This document shows, one piece after another, positions 8,987 through 17,690 of a stretch of 64,000 nt of DNA. This DNA comes from Lewinellaceae bacterium. Lineage in GTDB: Bacteria > Bacteroidota > Bacteroidia > Chitinophagales > Saprospiraceae. Every line of letters starts with the position of its first letter. Within the stretch, counting starts at the first letter, position 1. Where the stretch lies: positions 10,000 through 73,999 of the forward strand of contig JADJFA010000031.1 of NCBI GenBank assembly GCA_016708875.1, in the 5' to 3' direction. The notes beneath the pieces were generated by a model, which worked only from the letters and a program-made list of their open reading frames with translations, made no database searches and had not been told where the DNA came from. The position numbers and the translations under genes were made by a program.

Positions 8987-9811
8987 CTATTTAAGCACAA
9001 AACGTACAGGAAGTGTGAATCTGACTTTCACCGGGTTGCCGTTTACTTCGCCGGGGCTCCATTTTGGCATGGTCTTCACAACGCGGGTGGCTTCTTTCCC
9101 CAAAATTCCGCCGCCAGCCGGGGTTTTCACCACTGCAATGTCACTTATGTTGCCGTCTTTTCCCACGACGAAAGTCAGTACGACTGGGCCTTCTGTACCA
9201 CTTTCTCTCGCCATTTCAGGGTAAATCATGTGCTTGTAAATCCACTTGAACATCTCCGCCTCACCTCCCGGAAAACTAGGCATTTTGTGCACAGCAAATG
9301 GCTCAACTGGTTCATCATCAGCAGGTTTTGGGGTTTCAACAATTCCTAATCCTGTACCCGATGGATCCAGTGAGGGCGGTTCGTCATTGGTTCCTGAAAC
9401 GGTTTGGCTTCCCACATTTCGGGGGTCTTCCAGTACTGTTTGTACATCCATGGGCTTTGCCTCTGGCACTTCATCATCAGGGGCGACCACCGGTGGAGTG
9501 TAGGCGATGGACGCTTTTGGAGGAGGAGGCGGAGTGTTCAATACCGGGGGCGGCGTGTTAATTTCAATTTCAATTTCCGTGAAGCATTTGGTAGACTCTC
9601 CAGGTATTTCCTCCAATGCATGGCTTGAAAATGCTGCTAAAATTCGGGGCAGTAATACAAATGCCCCAATCAGTAAAATTGCAATACCCAAGGCCCGAAC
9701 CAATGTAGTAGGATATTCCCGACGGAGTTGATACGCTCCATAAGCGCGGTTTCGGTTCGCGAAAACGATGTCCAGTGCGTCGCGCTGCGACACAGATTCA
9801 TAGGTAGTCAT
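8987..9811 (-). CDS. TonB-family energy transducer
   Basis: A 274-residue protein anchored in the inner membrane by one helix at about residues 38-62 (RALGIAILLIGAFVLLPRIL). A proline-rich periplasmic stretch follows, with TPPPVLNTPPPPP and EVPEAKPMDV. The last 90 residues are a TonB C-terminal domain: EGPVVLTFVVGKDGNISD, then GGILGKEATRVVKTMPKW and NGNPVKVRFTLPVRF. It would pass proton-motive energy to outer-membrane TonB-dependent receptors. No ExbB/ExbD genes are adjacent. The frame is intact and the start is fixed by the ATG at 9809-9811. Confidence 0.93.
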   Translation of the reverse strand: MTTYESVSQRDALDIVFANRNRAYGAYQLRREYPTTLVRALGIAILLIGAFVLLPRILAAFSSHALEEIPGESTKCFTEIEIEINTPPPVLNTPPPPPKASIAYTPPVVAPDDEVPEAKPMDVQTVLEDPRNVGSQTVSGTNDEPPSLDPSGTGLGIVETPKPADDEPVEPFAVHKMPSFPGGEAEMFKWIYKHMIYPEMARESGTEGPVVLTFVVGKDGNISDIAVVKTPAGGGILGKEATRVVKTMPKWSPGEVNGNPVKVRFTLPVRFVLK

Positions 9812-9943
9812 GGCACAAATTTTAAAGTGTGAAAGAGAAGGCTTCGAGGTTTTGGCTGGCCAACCGTTTTACAGTAAGATGTCGGACTTGCAAATTTTGG
9901 TGTGTGGGTAAGCTATTTTTTGACTTTGCCACATTACCAATGC

Positions 9944-11161
9944 TCAGTTCCGAGCCTCCAACTCCTTCCGTTCCCGCTTGAATTCCTGATAACTCTTGAG
10001 CATTTCTTCGCTGGGTTTTTCGCCTGTGTCTACTACTGCCCAAGTGATTTCTGGGCGCAATGCGAGTGTTTTCGCGTCTTGGGATACTCCGACGAAGCCT
10101 GCCATGAACTGCATCTTTTGCATTTTCCCATTGTTGTCTAACAGAAAATCCACCTTTGAATAGCCATCGCCCAAGCCCTCGGGCTTCACGTCAAAATCGG
10201 GCTTTTCGCTACCGATATAGGGGTTACGCTCCGCATTGATGTAAGGAAAAAATTGAAGCATCCAACCGTTCATATAAGTGATATGTGCGCATACTACATT
10301 TTCCTTGCGCTCTTTGTACATGTTGTTCCAGAACTCCAAATCGGGATTTCCTTTGCTGGTTTCGGCCATTTGGTGCAAGATGGGTGCGAGCGCATCCGTC
10401 CACCAGGAGAGTTCGTACTTGCCAAGAATTTTGGTTTTTTCCTCCAAAAGTGCCCAGTCTTCGGGCGTTCCCTCGAGCGTAATTTCCGGGATGCCACAAG
10501 CTACTGACATTGAAAAATCGAAATATTCGCTCATAGCATCCATCAGGGTCACCCGGAATGCTGCTTGGGTAACGGAAGTGCTGGTACTGAATTTGGTATC
10601 CAGTGCGCCTGAAAGTTCTTTGCCAACGTAGCGGCCAATCTTTTCGGAAAATATAGGGAAAGCGTCGTCCCAATCCCATTTTTTGGGAAGTTCATCATCA
10701 CTGACGTTGATGTGCTTTTTCCCATCAAAATCAACGAGGTATGGGCGAAGTTTTTCTGTATTCAAATCCACGTGCTGGGCAAATCCCTGCGAAATCATCA
10801 ACCAGACCATGTCAGGTGAGAGTACCAATGGGCGGTGTTCGCCATAGGCCATGGTAGCCGCGTAAAGCACAGGGTGCATCCAGGATTTTATCAGCGAATC
10901 CGGCCCTTGACCGTAGCCAACGAGTGCACGCTGGGGTTCTTTTTTTGCTTTTCTAGCTCCTTTCAGCCGGACTTTAAATTCCTCTTTTGGGCGCCAGGTG
11001 TCGGTCATAGCCTGCACTGAATAGAGATAGCTTCTCTGATCCAGTGGTTCGGTGCTGGGTTTTACGTCGCAGGCTTTGAAGCTAAATTGGGCATTGGCAG
11101 AAGCCAAAAAAGCTGCGGTAAACGAGATCGCCAGGGCAGATTTTTTCAGGAAGTTTTTCAT
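9944..11161 (-). CDS. DUF4419-domain secreted protein
   Basis: A protein of about 405 residues starting MKNFLKKSALAISFTAAFLASANAQ, which is a clear Sec signal peptide cleaved after ANA. An upstream in-frame Met exists but would place the signal peptide internally, so this start is preferred. The body matches the DUF4419 pattern: HPVLYAATMAYGEHRPLVLSP, then DMVWLMISQGFAQHV, then a central SEYFDFSMSVACGIPEITLEG, and GWMLQFFPY near the end. The function of this family is unknown. It lies 68 bases downstream of a secreted S9 peptidase on the same strand. Confidence 0.85.
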   Translation of the reverse strand: MKNFLKKSALAISFTAAFLASANAQFSFKACDVKPSTEPLDQRSYLYSVQAMTDTWRPKEEFKVRLKGARKAKKEPQRALVGYGQGPDSLIKSWMHPVLYAATMAYGEHRPLVLSPDMVWLMISQGFAQHVDLNTEKLRPYLVDFDGKKHINVSDDELPKKWDWDDAFPIFSEKIGRYVGKELSGALDTKFSTSTSVTQAAFRVTLMDAMSEYFDFSMSVACGIPEITLEGTPEDWALLEEKTKILGKYELSWWTDALAPILHQMAETSKGNPDLEFWNNMYKERKENVVCAHITYMNGWMLQFFPYINAERNPYIGSEKPDFDVKPEGLGDGYSKVDFLLDNNGKMQKMQFMAGFVGVSQDAKTLALRPEITWAVVDTGEKPSEEMLKSYQEFKRERKELEARN

Positions 11162-11229
11162 GTGTGGTATTGAGTTTAGGTGAAAAAATGGGTGAGAAAA
11201 TCTCAACGCATAGCTTCGCCTTTTTAGTT

Positions 11230-14175
11230 TCAATACCCCTGCAAAATTCCCTTCTCGATCGGTGGCACCCCTCGTTTCATCCAACTCGGCTCCGGCGCGC
11301 CCATGAGGTAGTGGTCGAAGAACTGTTGCATTCTTTTCTGAAAATCAACCCGATTCTGAATTTTAACGGGCCAATGCGGCTCGTCGTTGTAGTTCAGCAG
11401 CCAGGCGGGTTTGCCCAATCGGCGAAGACCCGTAAAAAGTTCGATGCCTTGATACCAGGGCACAGCGCCATCTTTGTCGTTGTGCAGAATCAGCAGCGGC
11501 GTTTCTACTTTGTCGAGCGCGAACAACGGCGAATTCTCAATGTATTGCTTGGGTTTTTCCCAGAGTGAGCCGCCGATACGGCTTTGTTGTCGCTCATATT
11601 GGAAAGCCCGGCTCAGCCCCGACTCCCAACGGATGCCGCCATAAGCTGAAGTCATGTTCGACACAGGCGCACCCGCTTCAGCACAAGCGAACAAGTTTGT
11701 TCGTGTCACGATGTAAGCCGCCTGGTAGCCACCCCAGGAGTGCCCTTGCATGGCTACCCGCTTCGGATCCACAAAACCTTTGGAAATCAGCGAAGTAACT
11801 CCACTCATGATGGCATCAAAGGCCGATTCGCCTGGATAACCCGTGCGGTAAGGGATGTCTGGTGCAAAAACGAGGTAACCCCGGCTGGCATATACCGTGT
11901 AGTTTATCTGCGAGCGGTGAAAATCCGGCGCCCGATGGCTGTGCAGGTTATCTGAAAGTTTTTCGTAAAAATTCACAATCATCGGGTACTGCTTTTTTGG
12001 GTCAAACCCTTCTGGTTTCACGAGCAGGCCCTTGATTTTTTCACCCGTAAGGGAGGTCCATTCTACCATTTCGATGCTGCCCCATTTGTATTCCGCCTGC
12101 TGCGGGTTGGCGTTGGAAATGACCTTTTCGCCTACATCACCCGAAGCGTAAATCAGATTTGGGAAGGTGGCGTAATTCTCTTTTGAATACAGAAAAACGT
12201 CGTCGTATCGCGCTTTCACAACATTTTGGGTGTAGGAAAACCCTTCTCCCCACTGTTCTTTAACGAATGGAACAAGCATTCCGGGCTTTTTCACATTTTC
12301 TGAATCAAGTTTCAACCAGGTGTAGCCTTCGCTCTTTGTAAGGTCGTTGAACAGGTGCATCAAAATTGAGCCATTGGGCCGAATACTGCGCTGCTCTGGA
12401 TCAAGTTTGATGTATCTGTAAGTTGTTTGAGATTCACGACCTCTGGTAAGTCGTTCTGGCTGCCTTTTCCCATCCGGGTCAATTTTCCACAGGTCATATT
12501 TGTCATATACCAGCATTGCCGCATCGCCTTCAAGCCAGCCTGCCAGGCCGTGTTCATTGGGATAATCCGGCACATCAAATTCTTCATCATAAAATGGCAC
12601 CGTCCGATTGTCCGTCAGTCGGGCAATGGTAGCGGTGCTTGCGTTCCAGGCAAACCAGGCCGAATCGGGATCACTCCACCAGGCGATGTATTTTGTAGCT
12701 GGAGAGAGGCGGGGATTGCAACGCAAATCTTTGACAATCATCTTTTTGTCACCCGATTCAAGGTTAACTGCATAGAGGTCCTTGTGGGGTGTACCTTCAG
12801 AAGTAATGTATTTCGTGTAAGGTTCTTCCGTGATGCCAAGCGCGAGATTTGCGTTGCGTTGTTCCTGAAAACGCAGTTCCGGCAAGTCGGGCGAGCTGAG
12901 GGGAACAAAACGGTTTTGATTGGTATGGAACACCACGGAATACGAGCGTTTTTTCTCGCTTTCAAGTCGAGTTTCTTCCTGGGTATACAGCCGTTTATCG
13001 TTCCAAACCCAGACTTCCACGTCTACAATTTCTTCTTTCAAAAGGGTGGTATCGTTTAACACAGGCGGAGGCGCCACACCGAAATAAAGTTTTGACGCAT
13101 CATCAGAAAATAAAGGTCGTGAGTGCTCACTCACTCCCCATGACCGTGCGGACAAATTGTCCCTTGTTTCTTGACTGACCGAGGTCTGGAATTTTGAAAG
13201 AAACTCGCTCTGATGCCCAGCGATGATTTTTGCGGAATCAAGTTCTGTTTTCCAATAGCCAAGTTGCCAGGGCCGGATTCGTGCTTTGGTGGTATCGAGA
13301 TCGGCCACGAAAGCGGCCTGACGCCCGAAGTCATCCAGGGCAAGTTGGGAAAATTTGCCCTTGGACCGAAGAAGGGGACGGAAGCTATATTGGTCTAAAT
13401 CAATCAGATAAATCCCGTTTTGGAGCATTTTCGGGTTGGCCGTGAAGGTCAAGGTGTCGCCTTTTCTGGTGGTATGCAGCAGGAGGCGTGGGCCGCGTTT
13501 GGCAAAAGTGAATTCTTTGACGTAAGCGATGGTGTCTTGAAAACCCTTTGTCAGAGACCGCACGATGAGGCGATAACCATTGTCCTTGTCTTCCTTTTTG
13601 GGTGATTTTTTCACCCCCCCCTTCCCCTTGAGGGGGGGGGGAGCGACGTTTACAACTTTGCTAGAGTCTGGCTTTACGGCAGCCGTATCTTTTTTTGCAG
13701 CGACAGGTTTTTCCATCTCGACTTGGAAGGCCAGCCAACCACTCCATTTTTCTGGAATCGTGAAATTTTTAAGACGCGGGATTTTTTCCAATTTGCCATT
13801 GGCCAGCTCGTAAATGCCGAGCGTGTCTTTGGGCAAATCTTCGTCTTTTACCTTTTTCCGCCGCAGTGCCTTGAGGGTATCAAGGGCAGGTTTTATCTTG
13901 AAAACCAGCCACTTGGAATCATCGCTGAATTGCGCTTCACTGCTGCGCGGGAATACCAGCGTCGCTCCCGAAGCGGCATTCCACAGGTAAAGTGTTGCAT
14001 CGCCCTCGCTAACAGGCGTTTGCGCCCACACAGCCCATTGACCGTTGTTGGAGAGTTTTTGCTGCTCTATTTTGCGCCATCGGTGGACATCGGCGTGGTC
14101 GAGCGGCTTTTTGTTTTGAGAAAACAAGAGGCTCGAAAAAAAGAGAAGAAACGAAAGGAGGAAGGTGTGTTTCAT
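11230..14175 (-). CDS. S9-family prolyl oligopeptidase-like secreted peptidase
   Basis: A protein of about 981 residues. The chosen ATG at 14173-14175 gives MKHTFLLSFLLFFSSLLFSQ, a signal peptide; an earlier in-frame Met adds 18 unlikely residues. After a long beta-propeller-like region, the C-terminal alpha/beta-hydrolase domain holds the catalytic triad: Ser in AMQGHSWGGYQ, Asp in LILHNDKDGAVPW, and His in YNDEPHWPVK. It would cleave short peptides in the periplasm or outside the cell. An internal low-complexity linker (APPPLKGKGG) is encoded by an 8-C and 10-G palindrome at 13613-13641. The frame is intact across it. Confidence 0.93.
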   Translation of the reverse strand: MKHTFLLSFLLFFSSLLFSQNKKPLDHADVHRWRKIEQQKLSNNGQWAVWAQTPVSEGDATLYLWNAASGATLVFPRSSEAQFSDDSKWLVFKIKPALDTLKALRRKKVKDEDLPKDTLGIYELANGKLEKIPRLKNFTIPEKWSGWLAFQVEMEKPVAAKKDTAAVKPDSSKVVNVAPPPLKGKGGVKKSPKKEDKDNGYRLIVRSLTKGFQDTIAYVKEFTFAKRGPRLLLHTTRKGDTLTFTANPKMLQNGIYLIDLDQYSFRPLLRSKGKFSQLALDDFGRQAAFVADLDTTKARIRPWQLGYWKTELDSAKIIAGHQSEFLSKFQTSVSQETRDNLSARSWGVSEHSRPLFSDDASKLYFGVAPPPVLNDTTLLKEEIVDVEVWVWNDKRLYTQEETRLESEKKRSYSVVFHTNQNRFVPLSSPDLPELRFQEQRNANLALGITEEPYTKYITSEGTPHKDLYAVNLESGDKKMIVKDLRCNPRLSPATKYIAWWSDPDSAWFAWNASTATIARLTDNRTVPFYDEEFDVPDYPNEHGLAGWLEGDAAMLVYDKYDLWKIDPDGKRQPERLTRGRESQTTYRYIKLDPEQRSIRPNGSILMHLFNDLTKSEGYTWLKLDSENVKKPGMLVPFVKEQWGEGFSYTQNVVKARYDDVFLYSKENYATFPNLIYASGDVGEKVISNANPQQAEYKWGSIEMVEWTSLTGEKIKGLLVKPEGFDPKKQYPMIVNFYEKLSDNLHSHRAPDFHRSQINYTVYASRGYLVFAPDIPYRTGYPGESAFDAIMSGVTSLISKGFVDPKRVAMQGHSWGGYQAAYIVTRTNLFACAEAGAPVSNMTSAYGGIRWESGLSRAFQYERQQSRIGGSLWEKPKQYIENSPLFALDKVETPLLILHNDKDGAVPWYQGIELFTGLRRLGKPAWLLNYNDEPHWPVKIQNRVDFQKRMQQFFDHYLMGAPEPSWMKRGVPPIEKGILQGY
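13613..13641. repeat. C8/G10 palindrome inside the S9 peptidase gene
   Basis: A run of eight C, the core TTCCCCTTGA, and a run of ten G form a near-perfect hairpin within the coding sequence. It is read through in frame as APPPLKGKGG. Runs of this length are prone to slipped-strand length change, so this could switch the reading frame on and off. It may equally be a dispersed repeat that happens to be in frame. Confidence 0.6.
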
Positions 14176-14180
14176 GTTTA

Positions 14181-14460
14181 AAATGTCCAATGTCCAACAG
14201 GAATGTACCGGCAGGCAGGCAATGTCCAAGTAGCTACAGGGACTGATATTTCGGTTGTTGTTGACTATACAATCTCGAAATGAGTAAAATCAAGAATTCG
14301 GCAAAGAAATGAACAATTGTGATTCGGTGCTTCTTGTTTTTAATATCTGAAAATTGGAATTACCTTCTCTTTTAGAACGAAATGCCAAGAGATAATCCCA
14401 CTTGGACATTGCCTGCCTGCCGGTAGGCAGGGACATTCCTTGTTGGACATTGGACATTCC
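14181..14460. repeat. Long inverted-repeat element, GTCCAA-type arms
   Basis: The left arm (14181-14230) and right arm (14401-14460) are inverted copies of one another, about 50 bases each. Each is built from ATGTCCA units plus a GGCAGGCAGG block; the left arm lacks an eight-base CCCTGCCT piece present in the right arm. The 170-base core contains AATCTCGAAATGAG and GTGCTTCTTG, which recur in other elements of the window. It fills the whole gap between the acyltransferase stop and the S9 peptidase start. Confidence 0.7.
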
Positions 14461-15308
14461 CTACCGTTTCATTTTCCAGCGTTTATGGCTCCAAAGCCAT
14501 TGCTCTGGTTGCTGGCAGATATCGGCTTCCAACCGCCGGGCAAAAGCGCGGGTAATATCCATTTCGGCTGCGCAGTAGGATCGGTACAGATTTCCGTGAA
14601 TTCAATCTCGTAAAAACCCCGTTGTTCCGTACGCACTACACGGTAGTACAACACGGGCAGAGCAAATTTTCGACCGAGCACATCTGCGCCAGGCAATGAG
14701 GCTGTTTCTTGTCCAAAAAAACTCACCCAATGCGCGCTTTTGCGGCTGCTGGGTGATTGGTCGGCCAACAAAATAAAAACCGTGGGTTCCGCCGAACGTT
14801 TGCGAATCGCTTTGAACACCTCATCCATACCTACCATCTCCATCCCGGTACGGGAGCGGGCTTGATTGATATAGGCATCCATCCCTTTGTTAGTCAAGGG
14901 TTTATAGGCAGTTACTGTTGCGCCATGAAATTGAGGCGGCATCGTGAGACCCGTGTATTCCCAATTGCCCAAATGGCTACCCGTGAGGATGACGCTTTGG
15001 CCCCTATCGAGGTATTGGTTCACAATCTCAGGGTTAAGACAAATCGCGCGGCGTTCGATTTCAGCAAAGGGTGCCGTGAATGACTTGAGGGTTTCAAGCG
15101 TCACGTCGGTGAGGTTTCGGTAATTCGCACGAACGATTTTCAGGATTTCTGCTTCACTCTTTTCGGGGAATGCACGTTGTAAATTCTCAAAAATCACCTT
15201 ACGGCGGTAACCGATGACTCTGAAAAGCAAAAACGCAAGCCCATCGGAAAGGACGTACAAAACACGAAATGGAACAAGTCGGAAGATTTGGAGGAAAACC
15301 TGAAGCAT
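14461..15308 (-). CDS. LpxL/HtrB-type lipid A acyltransferase (C-terminal frameshift)
   Basis: An inner-membrane acyltransferase of the lysophospholipid/lipid A family, adding a fatty acyl chain to lipid A or an equivalent lipid. It starts MLQVFLQIFRLVPFRVLYVLSD, with an N-terminal helix. The catalytic H-x4-E-type motif is seen in TGSHLGNWEYTGL, and a LLADQSPSS motif follows. After FTEICTDPTA the frame changes. The expected ending AAEMDITRAFARRLEADI, with a final QWLWSHKRWKMKR, continues in the next frame to TAG at 14461-14463. Restored length is about 282 residues, normal for the family. The shift lies near 14585. Confidence 0.87.
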
Positions 15309-15340
15309 TGTTTAGGTGGTGGCGATATCTGATTGGTTAA

Positions 15341-15494
15341 TTGATTGACGAATGATGATTACAGGATTGTTGATGGTGTTGAAAGATTTTTGATGGTTGA
15401 GGTACGGACTTGGCCCAAGTCGCGACTCAACCTTAAAAAATCAATCCAGTCCCATCAACAATCAACAATCATGTACTCATCATTCGTCAATCAA
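15341..15494. repeat. Long inverted-repeat element, CAATCAACA-type arms
   Basis: The outer arms TTGATTGACGAATG (15341) and CATTCGTCAATCAA (15481-15494) are exact complements. The inner parts (GGATTGTTGATGG versus CCATCAACAATC; TGATGGTTGAGG versus ACTCAACCTT) pair imperfectly. The arms consist of TTGATGG/CAATCAACA simple repeats. It lies between the acyltransferase and the MltA-like gene. Confidence 0.6.
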
Positions 15495-15515
15495 AACAGA
15501 GTTGATCGGTGAAAA

Positions 15516-16563
15516 TCACTCCTTGGGTAATATTATCCATAAACGGCCATAACTGTTGATTTTGCGGGCTTCTTGCAGGCCTTTTTGGCCAATGCCGCAG
15601 TAAAGATCCATCCGTTTGGTGGTTAAAATAGCCCCCCCGCGGTCCTGTGCAAAAAGGATGCGGTAGACGTACCCTTTCAGATTACCCGCCGCATCTAAGT
15701 CTGGCAATTCGGCCAACAGTGTGGCGCCTAGCGGGATATATTTCAAATCAACAGCAACCGAATACCGCGCGGTAAGCGGAAAAGTGCCCGCGCCCAGCAC
15801 CTGTTCGTCTACTTCTTTGAAAAAAACATAGGCGCCTCCTGTGCCACGTACCGACTGGCCAAAACCAAAGTACTTGCGTTTTCCATCCGGGAATTCAACC
15901 AGACAATTGCCCTGCAACTGGGCATTGCGCAATTCTTTTCTGGAGCGAAACCAAGCCAGCTCGAGGCCTTTCCCCTCCAATGCTCCAGCTTCGATGGCAG
16001 CCGGATTGGGAATGCCCGGAAGCAGGTGCTTTGAGCATAGGTACTTGATATTCAGGCGTTTGCACCCGACTGGCCTGAACGACGGGCGTATAATAACCCG
16101 TCATGCGCACCCGGTCGTTGTGCAAATCCGTATTTACCTGATAAAAATCAAAAGTGGTAAGCAACACGCTGGGATCTAGCAGGTTGATGCCTTGCAAAAG
16201 CTCAATGGTGCGCTGCATCTCTGCTTTTTGGATACCTGATGCACCGCGTTCCTTTACGTCTTTTCGGCGCAGGTAATTGGCCTGCTCAACCATCGCTTGC
16301 AACAAATCAGGTTCGAAAGTCAGATAAGGCGTAGTATCTGGAATGCCTTTAAGAAGCACTTTGGACGACACTTCACGCGGACCAAGCGGTGCTGTGGGCA
16401 TATCCGCAATTACAGCAGTTTCACCGGGAGCCGGCATCTCGGGTACATTGGTGACGGCTTTTCCCAAACTGGTTTTAGGCAAATAGCGAAACATCAAAAT
16501 CGTTGAAATACAGACGATTAAGACCAAAATATCCAGAAGGACAACCCGTTTGGTACGATGCAT
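15516..16563 (-). CDS. MltA-type lytic transglycosylase with 3D domain (one frameshift)
   Basis: Murein-degrading enzyme. The preferred start MHRTKRVVLLDILVLIVCIST gives an N-terminal membrane anchor; a longer frame to 16692 adds unconvincing residues. The N-terminal part has RVRMTGYYTPVVQASRV, a hallmark of MltA. At about 16015 the frame shifts, and the sequence resumes as GIPNPAAIEAGALEGKGLEL, the MltA EIEAGAL motif, then AWFRSR. The C-terminal part is a 3D domain: PLTARYSVAVDLKYIPLGA, then FAQDRGGAI, RMDLYCG and a RLWIILPK end. Restored length is about 349 residues. It probably acts in the periplasm or at the outer membrane. Confidence 0.85.
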
Positions 16564-16762
16564 ACGCAGGGGGGAGGGAGCGGTGGCTGCTGGCAAAGTC
16601 AGCGTGCCGAAATTTTTCGTTTCCACAAATGTAGATGTTGTGACGCAAGCGGAGGTAGTGAATAGGGGGAACAAAAATTCGCCCGCCTCCACAGGGGCAC
16701 AAAAGGGGTAGAGGAAAAATTATGCCAACTTTATATTTGTTAACAATGTATTGGGTATTTGA

Positions 16763-16825
16763 GGGTGGACAAGGTGACATCTCCGATCCCGAGAATCGGG
16801 AGAGGAGGTGTCACCTTGTCCACCC
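16763..16825. repeat. REP-like palindrome, copy 1
   Basis: A 22-bp arm GGGTGGACAAGGTGACATCTCC pairs with a downstream arm that differs at one base (GGTGACACCTCC when reversed). The loop contains a GATCCCGAGAATCGGGA mini-hairpin. The T/C difference in the ACA(T/C)CTCC position recurs in two further copies beside the same transposase gene. Confidence 0.65.
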
Positions 16826-16837
16826 AAAAACCCTTCG

Positions 16838-17510
16838 TCACTCAATTTCCAAATAGCCATACTTATCAGGCAATTCGCGATAACCCTGCCCATGAAATTC
16901 TAAAAAACGCAGCTTCCCGCCGAACCAATCAAGCACTTCCTGTTTGCAGAGCGAAGTTGGTTTTTCATGTAAAAACGTCTTGTATGAACTCCAACGGTAA
17001 GCGGCAAAATGGGAACTAATTCCATGCTTTGAAATATTGGAATGAATGTAATAGACCAGCCAAATCTGATGGTCCTCATCCGTTAATTCGATCCGTTTGA
17101 AAGGCCTGTAAAACAGGTTTCCGCTACGCTGGTGGGTCAGGTTATACGTCATAGCGTAGGACGTAAACAGGCGGGGAAAATTGCCTTTCAATAACAGTAT
17201 GAAAGGCCTTTTCGTCCTCTGGGTTCGACAAGTAGTTGATTTGAGCTAAAGTGCGCAGTGGTTCTTGCGTCCCTTTTACTACCTTCAAAATCTCATGCTT
17301 AGGTTTTACTCGAATACTTAAATGGAAGTGATTCTCCATCAGACACCAAGCAAAAGTGTCAACATAGCCAGACAAGTATTCCTTGTATTTTTCCAGGAAA
17401 AGGGCCCGTTCACGATCACTTGTAAAAAGCGTTTCACGATTATTGGTCCGATTATAAACGTGGTAGTGTACTTCGGGGCAGAGTTGAGCAGTGTAGTCAG
17501 ATTTTCGCAT
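16838..17510 (-). CDS. RAYT (REP-associated tyrosine transposase, Y1/HUH family), one frameshift
   Basis: A single-strand DNA nuclease of the IS200/Y1 superfamily. The N-terminal part shows PEVHYHVYNRTNNRETLF and the metal-binding HUH pair in WCLMENHFHLSIR. A one-base lesion in a C4 run near 17175 moves the frame; the sequence continues with RLFTSYAMTYNLTHQRSGNLF, where the catalytic Tyr is expected. After RPFKRIEL it ends with the usual WSSY motif (YRWSSYKTFL). The preferred start is MRKSDYTAQ; a longer start lies inside palindrome copy 2. Restored length is about 224 residues. The flanking palindromes strongly suggest a domesticated REP-processing gene and not an active insertion sequence. 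Confidence 0.85.
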
Positions 17511-17527
17511 GGTGGTTTGGGTTGGGC

Positions 17528-17568
17528 GAGGTAACATCTCCGACGAAGGAGGAGGTGTCACCTTACTC
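17528..17568. repeat. REP-like palindrome, copy 2
   Basis: GAGGTAACATCTCC followed by CGACGAA and GGAGGAGGTGTCACCTTACTC. The stem is the same GGTGACA(T/C)CTCC palindrome as copy 1, in the same orientation (T arm first). It overlaps the longest possible N-terminus of the RAYT gene. A half-site (AAGTGACACCTC) follows at 17576-17587. Confidence 0.6.
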
Positions 17569-17647
17569 AAGAAGGAAGTGACACCTCATAGGCATTTTGC
17601 TTTGCAAGTTAACATTTTTTTGGAAAAAAGAAGGCGTTCTTTAAAAT

Positions 17648-17690
17648 GAAGAGGTGACACCTCCTCGTGCCTCGGAGATGTCACCTCTTC
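17648..17690. repeat. REP-like palindrome, copy 3 (inverted)
   Basis: GAAGAGGTGACACCTCC pairs with GGAGATGTCACCTCTTC across a 9-base loop, with one mismatch. Here the C arm comes first, so the copy is inverted relative to copies 1 and 2. Its last bases overlap the stop codon of the kynurenine monooxygenase gene and may serve as that gene's terminator. Confidence 0.65.

Noticed and set aside
16838..17510. Active IS200/IS605 insertion sequence
   Set aside because: No TnpB and no typical IS ends were found; the flanking palindromes fit a RAYT better.
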